Assembly: GCA_016929795.1 (NCBI GenBank)
Contig: JAFGIA010000426.1
Coordinates: forward strand, 1-10,061
DNA length: 10,061 bases
Origin: Anaerolineae bacterium
GTDB taxonomy: Bacteria > Chloroflexota > Anaerolineae > JAAYZQ01
Direction: 5' to 3'
Shown here: in pieces, positions 6,091 through 10,061 of the stretch
Layout of the letters: every line of letters starts with the position of its first letter
Position numbering within the stretch: the stretch's first letter is position 1
The notes under the pieces: generated by a model
What the model saw: only the letters and a program-made list of their open reading frames with translations
What the model was told of the DNA's origin: nothing
The model's database searches: none
Program-made: the position numbers and the translations under genes

Positions 6091-7282
6091 GAGAATTCTC
6101 GTCCTTGGTAGTGGGCTGATGGGACCCGCCGCGGCATACAATGCCATGGGCGATCCGGATGTGTCGCAGGTGACACTGTGCGATGCCAGCCGGCCGCAGT
6201 TGGAGGCGGCGATGGGCAAGCTGGAGCAGATGCCGGGCGGCGAAAAGGTAAAGGCGGTGGTGCTTGACCTGGCCGACGGGCCGGCCGCGGGCCGGCTGCT
6301 GGCCGGATTTGACGCCGTCGTAGCGGCGCTGCCCAAGCCGGCGATCCCGCTGGGCATCCGGGCAGCGGCGGAGGCCGGGGCGCCGCTGGTCGACCTGAGC
6401 TGGCCGGCCGACGCCGAGCTGCCCGGGCTGCGGCAGCGAGTGGACGCCGCGGGCTCGCTGGTGGTGTTGGGCTGCGGCGTGGAGCCGGGGTTGACAGAGA
6501 TCATGGCCCGCTACCTGGCGGAAAAGCTGGACAGGGTGGACGAATTGCACATCCAGTGCGGCGGCATCCCCGCCGAGCCTGTGCCGCCGCTGGGTTACAA
6601 GATCGTGTTTGGGGGGCGGCAGTTGCCGCTGCGCGAGGCCGACGCCCGCTACGTGGAGGCGGGGGAATTGAAGGCAGTGCCGCGCTATTCGGGCGTGGAG
6701 ACGGTCTTTTTCCCCGGCGTGGGCGAGTGTGAAGCGTGGCACGAGGGGTTCATGCCATGGCTGTTGGAGATGGAGGCGCTGAAGGGGCTAAAGCTGGGGA
6801 CGCAAAAGACGGTGCGCTGGCCCGGCTATGCCGAGAAGGTGAGCCTGCTGCGCGACCTGGGATTGTTGAGCCTGGAACCGGTGGCGGTCGACGGCGTACC
6901 GGTCGCGCCCAAGCACCTGCTCGACGCCCTCCTCTATCCGCGGGTGCGGCTGGAGGAGGGGGAGGAGGATATCACCTGTTTTCGCGTCGAGGTCGTGGGC
7001 GCCAGGGCGGGGCATCGCTGCCGCACCCGCATCGAGATGGTGGATCGCTACGACGCGGAAACAGGGCTGACGTCGATGGCACGCACGACGGCCTTTACCG
7101 GGGCGATCGTGGCGCGCATGGCCGCACGCGGCGAGATTGACGCCAGGGGTATCCGCACGCCGGAACAGCTCGTTACGGGGACATTGTTCGACCGGCTGGT
7201 GGACGAGCTGGCGGCGGTGGGCATCCGTTTCGAGATGACAGAAGAGAATGTCAAGATGCTGGAAGCTAGCAATCAAAGATGA
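6089..7282 (+). CDS. Saccharopine dehydrogenase family oxidoreductase, lysine 6-dehydrogenase-like
   Basis: This 397-residue cytoplasmic NAD(P)-dependent enzyme resembles L-lysine 6-dehydrogenases and saccharopine reductases. The N-terminal Rossmann domain (1 to about 120) opens with MRILVLGSGLMG, GxGxxG at 7-12, and has Asp32 at the end of beta-2, which favours NAD over NADP. The C-terminal domain shows family segments LGCGVEPGLTEIMA (127-140), CGGIPAEPVPPLGYKIVF (157-174), VETVFFPGVGECEAW (203-217) and TQKTVRWPGYAEKVSLL (238-254). The ATG at 6089 begins exactly at the first Rossmann strand; longer in-frame starts overlap the promoter. The ribosome site is weak. The gene is monocistronic: its own promoter lies upstream and a strong terminator sits 20 bases after the stop. 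Lysine, saccharopine or another amino acid could be the substrate; the sequence alone cannot decide. Confidence 0.9.
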   Translation: MRILVLGSGLMGPAAAYNAMGDPDVSQVTLCDASRPQLEAAMGKLEQMPGGEKVKAVVLDLADGPAAGRLLAGFDAVVAALPKPAIPLGIRAAAEAGAPLVDLSWPADAELPGLRQRVDAAGSLVVLGCGVEPGLTEIMARYLAEKLDRVDELHIQCGGIPAEPVPPLGYKIVFGGRQLPLREADARYVEAGELKAVPRYSGVETVFFPGVGECEAWHEGFMPWLLEMEALKGLKLGTQKTVRWPGYAEKVSLLRDLGLLSLEPVAVDGVPVAPKHLLDALLYPRVRLEEGEEDITCFRVEVVGARAGHRCRTRIEMVDRYDAETGLTSMARTTAFTGAIVARMAARGEIDARGIRTPEQLVTGTLFDRLVDELAAVGIRFEMTEENVKMLEASNQR

Positions 7283-7302
7283 ACGAGGTGACGAGCATCC
7301 GT

Positions 7303-7341
7303 CAAGGTGCCACGCGCTTTCGTGCGTGGCACCTTGGTTTT
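7303..7341 (+). terminator. Strong intrinsic terminator after the dehydrogenase gene
   Basis: A perfect 13-bp stem pairs CAAGGTGCCACGC (7303-7315) with GCGTGGCACCTTG (7324-7336). It can extend by G-T and C-G pairs to a TTTC loop and is followed by GTTTT (7337-7341). The T-run lies only on the plus-strand side, so it ends transcription of the dehydrogenase. The minus-strand repeat-protein gene, whose stop is at 7375, would meet the same stem without a matching T-run. Confidence 0.92.
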
Positions 7342-7374
7342 AGCGGACGTCGAGATTGTGTGTTCTTTTGTCGG

Positions 7375-9804
7375 TCAGTGCTTGACGGCCAGTGGCAAAA
7401 AGATGTAACTGCCAGTCACCACAGGCGCGCCCTCCAGCCGCAAGCCATAGATATCAAAAGCTACGCCGTTGCGATCATCCTCCCAGGCGAGCAGGCCCAC
7501 GGTTTCGGTGCCGGCCCAGGCCAGTGCGGGAGCCCTTTGCTCGCCAGGGCCGGTGTAGAGGAGGTCGTTGGCAGTGACGTCGGTATCGATCAGCACGCCG
7601 TTGCCGGCGACCCGCTGGCCGTAGAGGTCGGGCGTGGTGGAGGCGTTGCGCGTGTCGTCCCAGGCCACGATGTAGCTGGCAGAGCCGCTGCCATAGGTGA
7701 TGGCGAGCCGGCTCTGGTCGCCGCTCGCGGTGGAGAGGGCAAACTCGGGATAGAGGGCGCCGGCGCCGCCCACCTGCCGCCCGTAGACGTCGCGTGTGGC
7801 ACCCCGGCTGTCGGGCCAGGCCACCAGGTAGCGGTCATTGTCAGGGCTGTAGGCCACGACCGGGGTCCACTGGTCGCTGGCGTCGGTGCAAATATCGAGG
7901 CTGCCCAGCAGCCCGCCGGTCTGGTTCAAGCGCTGGCCCTTGATGTCGCGCTGCGTGCCATCGGTGTCGCGCCACACGACCAGGTAGCCGCCGCCGCCCG
8001 GCTCGACGCTACGGCAGGCCACGTCGGGATAGTTCTGATCGGTGGCGCCGGTGGCAATGTCGAACTCGGCCTCGGTAGGGGTGCCGCCAGGCGGCACGCG
8101 GCGCCCGCGGATGTTGTTGATTTCGGCCTCATACGCATACACGACGAGGTACTCGCCACTGATAGGGTTAAAGGCTACCCGCGGCACGCGGCGGGCGGTC
8201 GTCCCGGCGCCGGCAATCGGGACCTCGGCCCCATCCAGGCTGCCATTGGCGTTCACACGCTGGCCATAGATGTCGGCGTCGGCGCGACGGTCCTCCCAGA
8301 CGACAAGGTATTGGTTCGTATCAAGGTTATAGGCCAGGTGGGGAGAGGTCTGGGCACCCGCCTCGGAGCAGATGGCAAAACTGCCGCCGAGCAGGCTGCC
8401 GTCCAGGCCAACTCGCTGGCCCCAGATGTCCAGGTTGCCCGCTCGCCTGTCGTGCCAGACGACCAGGTACTCGCCGTCGGTGCTGTTGTAAGCCGCGACC
8501 GGCTGTTGCTGATCGTCTACCGGCGTCGAGATCGTGAGCATGGTCCCCATGAGCGTGCCGGCGGTGAGGACACGCTGGCCTACGACGTTGTCCGTGGCAA
8601 AGTCAGAGAGCACAACCAGGTAGCCGTCGGAGGTAGAGCTGGAGGCGACCGCTGGGTAGCTCTGAAAATCGGTCGGGTTCAGGATGGCAAAGGCGTCGCC
8701 CAGGGTATTGCCGTCGACGTCGACGCGCCGGCCATAGATATCATAGTTGGTGGCACCGGCACGGTGATCCTCCCAGACCACGAGCCATTGGTCGTTGCCA
8801 TAGGCGTTGTAGGCCACGTCGGGATACCGTTGGTCGCCGGCGTCGTCGCAGATGGTGAGCCCGGTGCCGGTGGGCACGCCGGCAGCCGTCACCCGCCGGC
8901 CGCGGATCTGGTCGTCGCCAGCCACATCGCGGTAATAGACGACGAGCCACTCGCCGGCGGTGCCGGCAGCGGGATTGAAGGCAACGGCTGGTCGATAGAG
9001 GGGGTCGCTGGGGGCGGCGACTATGAACTCCGCGCCCAGGAGCCAGGTGGAATAGACCAGACAGCCATAGATGTGCTCGGTTGCCGCGCGCCCGTCCTGC
9101 CAGACGACGAGGAAATCGCCGTTGGTGGCGGGGTCGACGCTTACATCCGGGTAGGCCTGGTCGCCGGCTGCCGTGCTGACGGCATATTCGGTCGCACCCA
9201 CCGTGCCGGTGGCCTCCACCTTCTTGCCATAGACGTTGAGGTCGCCCGCCGCGCCGCCGTGATAGGCGACCAGGTATTGAGCAATCTGTGGGTGAAAGGC
9301 GACCGCCGGAAAGCCGCGCATGTCGGTAGACGTTCCTTCGGCCAGCTTGAAAGCGGAGCCAAAAGCGCTGCCATCATTGTTCAATACCCGTCCCTCGACG
9401 TCGATCTCGGTCATGTCGTACCAGACGACGAGGTAACGTTCGTTGACCGTGTCGTAGGCTATGTCAGGGTAGGCGAGAGTGTTCGTCGCCTCGTCGCGGA
9501 TGACGAAATTTTCCCCGCTGGGTGCGCCGTTGGCAGTGACGATCTGGCCATAGACATCCCAGTACGCGCCATTCTCCCGGCCATCCGCCCACACCACCAG
9601 GTACTCGTCCAGGTCGTCGTTATAGGCCGCAGCCGGGGCCCCGCGCACTGACCCTTCGGCGAGGGAGATGAGAAATTCGTCGCCCTGGGCCAGGTCACTC
9701 GGCCCGAGTGCCGCCCGCTCCTTCGACACAGCCGAGCTGGGCGCTACGAGGAGCAGAAACGTGACCAGAACCATCCAGACAGTCGACCGATCCCAACTTT
9801 TCAT
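7375..9804 (-). CDS. Secreted 14-repeat protein, probable double beta-propeller
   Basis: I do not recognise a named family for this 809-residue protein. An export signal is clear: basic MKSWDR, a hydrophobic core (about 9-21) and a likely cleavage after SSA (residue 25). Residues 41-796 are fourteen tandem repeats of 51-57 residues with the core pattern P-x-[VI]-A-[YF]-N ... YLVVW-x-D-x-R ... D-I-Y-G-Q-R-V ... G. Three or four short beta-strands per unit and this length fit beta-propeller blades, and fourteen units fit two seven-bladed rings; this fold is an inference. The chain ends in YIFLPLAVKH with no LPXTG or membrane anchor. ATG 9804 is chosen because AAGGAG lies six bases upstream and the signal peptide begins there. 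The gene has its own promoter and converges on the dehydrogenase. A role in binding extracellular polymers or surfaces is possible but not shown. Confidence 0.88.
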   Translation of the reverse strand: MKSWDRSTVWMVLVTFLLLVAPSSAVSKERAALGPSDLAQGDEFLISLAEGSVRGAPAAAYNDDLDEYLVVWADGRENGAYWDVYGQIVTANGAPSGENFVIRDEATNTLAYPDIAYDTVNERYLVVWYDMTEIDVEGRVLNNDGSAFGSAFKLAEGTSTDMRGFPAVAFHPQIAQYLVAYHGGAAGDLNVYGKKVEATGTVGATEYAVSTAAGDQAYPDVSVDPATNGDFLVVWQDGRAATEHIYGCLVYSTWLLGAEFIVAAPSDPLYRPAVAFNPAAGTAGEWLVVYYRDVAGDDQIRGRRVTAAGVPTGTGLTICDDAGDQRYPDVAYNAYGNDQWLVVWEDHRAGATNYDIYGRRVDVDGNTLGDAFAILNPTDFQSYPAVASSSTSDGYLVVLSDFATDNVVGQRVLTAGTLMGTMLTISTPVDDQQQPVAAYNSTDGEYLVVWHDRRAGNLDIWGQRVGLDGSLLGGSFAICSEAGAQTSPHLAYNLDTNQYLVVWEDRRADADIYGQRVNANGSLDGAEVPIAGAGTTARRVPRVAFNPISGEYLVVYAYEAEINNIRGRRVPPGGTPTEAEFDIATGATDQNYPDVACRSVEPGGGGYLVVWRDTDGTQRDIKGQRLNQTGGLLGSLDICTDASDQWTPVVAYSPDNDRYLVAWPDSRGATRDVYGRQVGGAGALYPEFALSTASGDQSRLAITYGSGSASYIVAWDDTRNASTTPDLYGQRVAGNGVLIDTDVTANDLLYTGPGEQRAPALAWAGTETVGLLAWEDDRNGVAFDIYGLRLEGAPVVTGSYIFLPLAVKH
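7417..9684 (-). repeat. Fourteen tandem protein repeats (about 51-57 residues each)
   Basis: Repeat units in residue numbers of the 809-residue protein are 41-97, 98-149, 150-203, 204-257, 258-313, 314-369, 370-420, 421-473, 474-525, 526-578, 579-634, 635-685, 686-740 and 741-796. Best conserved are YLVVW with a following D-x-R and the DIYGQRV strand; units 8 and 9 match the consensus most closely, while units 3, 5, 7 and 10 have lost the acidic-arginine pair (for example YLVVLSDF and YLVVYAYE). Divergence between units suggests an old duplication, not recent expansion. Confidence 0.85.
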
Positions 9805-9810
9805 GGTAGA

Positions 9811-9816
9811 CTCCTT
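9811..9816 (-). promoter_or_regulatory. Ribosome binding site of the repeat-protein gene
   Basis: On the minus strand AAGGAG stands six bases before the ATG at 9804. This strong site selects the start that opens with the signal peptide and rules out the in-frame start 30 codons further upstream. Confidence 0.85.
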
Positions 9817-9828
9817 CCCCTGGAGATG

Positions 9829-9896
9829 GCCTGCCCGCGGGGTGGGCAGGCTCGCAAGCCCCACGTCATGGCGCCCACCTGGCGCGGTGTACACCG
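9829..9896 (-). other. Structured leader of the repeat-protein gene
   Basis: The leader contains three inverted repeats. GCCTGCCC (9829-9836) pairs with GGGCAGGC (9844-9851), an 8-bp stem 12 bases from the ribosome site. GCGCC (9871-9875) pairs with GGCGC (9881-9885). CGGTGTACACCG (9885-9896) is a perfect 12-bp palindrome that could be a protein-binding site. I recognise no known riboswitch or operator. Confidence 0.45.
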
Positions 9897-9940
9897 TGGC
9901 CCCCCACCAGGCGGCGGAGGGTCAGCGATCAAGCGTGAGA

Positions 9941-9969
9941 ATTGTAACCCAACATGGGGAAAAGCACAA
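9941..9969 (-). promoter_or_regulatory. Candidate promoter of the repeat-protein gene
   Basis: On the minus strand TACAAT (9946 down to 9941, 5 of 6) stands 17 bp after TTGTGC (9969 down to 9964, only the TTG matches). The start would be near 9934, giving a leader of about 130 bases. The weak -35 box suggests low activity or help from an activator. Confidence 0.5.
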
Positions 9970-10001
9970 GCTGCCGGTAGTGTATACATGTCGGTGGAAA
10001 A

Positions 10002-10030
10002 TTGAAAAAGGAGCGGACTCGTTGTAGGCT
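10002..10030 (+). promoter_or_regulatory. Weak candidate promoter facing the right edge
   Basis: TTGAAA (10002-10007, 5 of 6) and TAGGCT (10025-10030, 3 of 6) are 17 bp apart, facing out of the window. It is suggested mainly by the good ribosome site downstream at 10055-10061. Confidence 0.3.
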
Positions 10031-10054
10031 AGGGTTGCTTAAAGACCAAGCTAC

Positions 10055-10061
10055 AAGGAGG
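10055..10061 (+). promoter_or_regulatory. Perfect AAGGAGG ribosome site at the right edge
   Basis: The last seven bases are a full anti-16S match. A plus-strand gene, divergent from the repeat-protein gene, very likely starts within about ten bases beyond the window. Confidence 0.65.

Noticed and set aside
7279..9651. A 790-codon open frame on the plus strand whose ATG overlaps the dehydrogenase stop (ATGA), opposite the secreted protein gene.
   Set aside because: It lies codon-in-register antisense to the repeat gene, so its stops would correspond only to TTA, CTA and TCA codons, which GC-rich genes rarely use. The minus strand has the signal peptide, an ideal AAGGAG site and clear repeats. 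A terminator at 7303-7341 would also cut the plus-strand message just after the putative start.
7375..9804. Regularly spaced repeats in the DNA that could suggest a CRISPR array.
   Set aside because: The units are about 155-170 bases, diverged, and stay in one reading frame with conservation at the protein level; they are domain repeats.

Overview
The window is GC-rich bacterial DNA with seven complete protein-coding genes, tight intergenic spacing and good sigma70-type promoters. The likeliest source is a member of the Chloroflexota (Anaerolineae-like). This is an inference from three things: the split TrkA pair in front of trkH, the GC-rich coding style, and a secreted repeat protein whose last residues (FLPLAVKH) resemble the C-terminal tails I recall from secreted proteins of that phylum. 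No rRNA, tRNA, CRISPR array, insertion sequence or phage gene was seen.

Layout. 1-220: a leader region without a gene, ending in a strong promoter (TTGACA, 16 bp, TATACT). 221-2833: a compact potassium (or sodium) uptake operon, with a small RCK_N-only TrkA-like protein, a second TrkA-like protein with RCK_N and RCK_C (GTGA start/stop overlap), and the TrkH/KtrB-type channel subunit. 2911-4515: a YtcJ-type amidohydrolase on the same strand, possibly read through from trk. 4516-4621: a short convergent spacer with hairpins. 4622-5788 (minus): an M20 metallopeptidase with all active-site residues. 5789-6088: a divergent control region with one good promoter facing each way. 6089-7282: a saccharopine-dehydrogenase-family oxidoreductase, close in style to lysine 6-dehydrogenase, closed by a strong intrinsic terminator. 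7375-9804 (minus): an 809-residue secreted protein built from 14 tandem repeats of about 51-57 residues, which I read as a probable pair of seven-bladed beta-propellers. 9805-10061: its leader and promoter, and at the right edge a perfect AAGGAGG that probably serves a plus-strand gene starting just outside the window.

How the genes fit together. TrkA/TrkA/TrkH form one cation uptake system: nucleotide-binding RCK subunits on the cytoplasmic face gate the membrane subunit. The amidohydrolase, M20 hydrolase and amino-acid dehydrogenase could together release and oxidise amino acids from N-acylated or peptide-like substrates, but that link rests only on adjacency. The secreted repeat protein stands alone.

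Most interesting points. First, the TrkH first pore loop carries Ser (residue 128) where the selectivity-filter glycine is expected, while the other three loops keep Gly. This is the SGGG pattern known from sodium-selective plant HKT transporters. Second, the secreted protein has a regular 14-fold repeat and an unusual C-terminal tail. I found no convincing evidence for a wholly new multi-gene system here.
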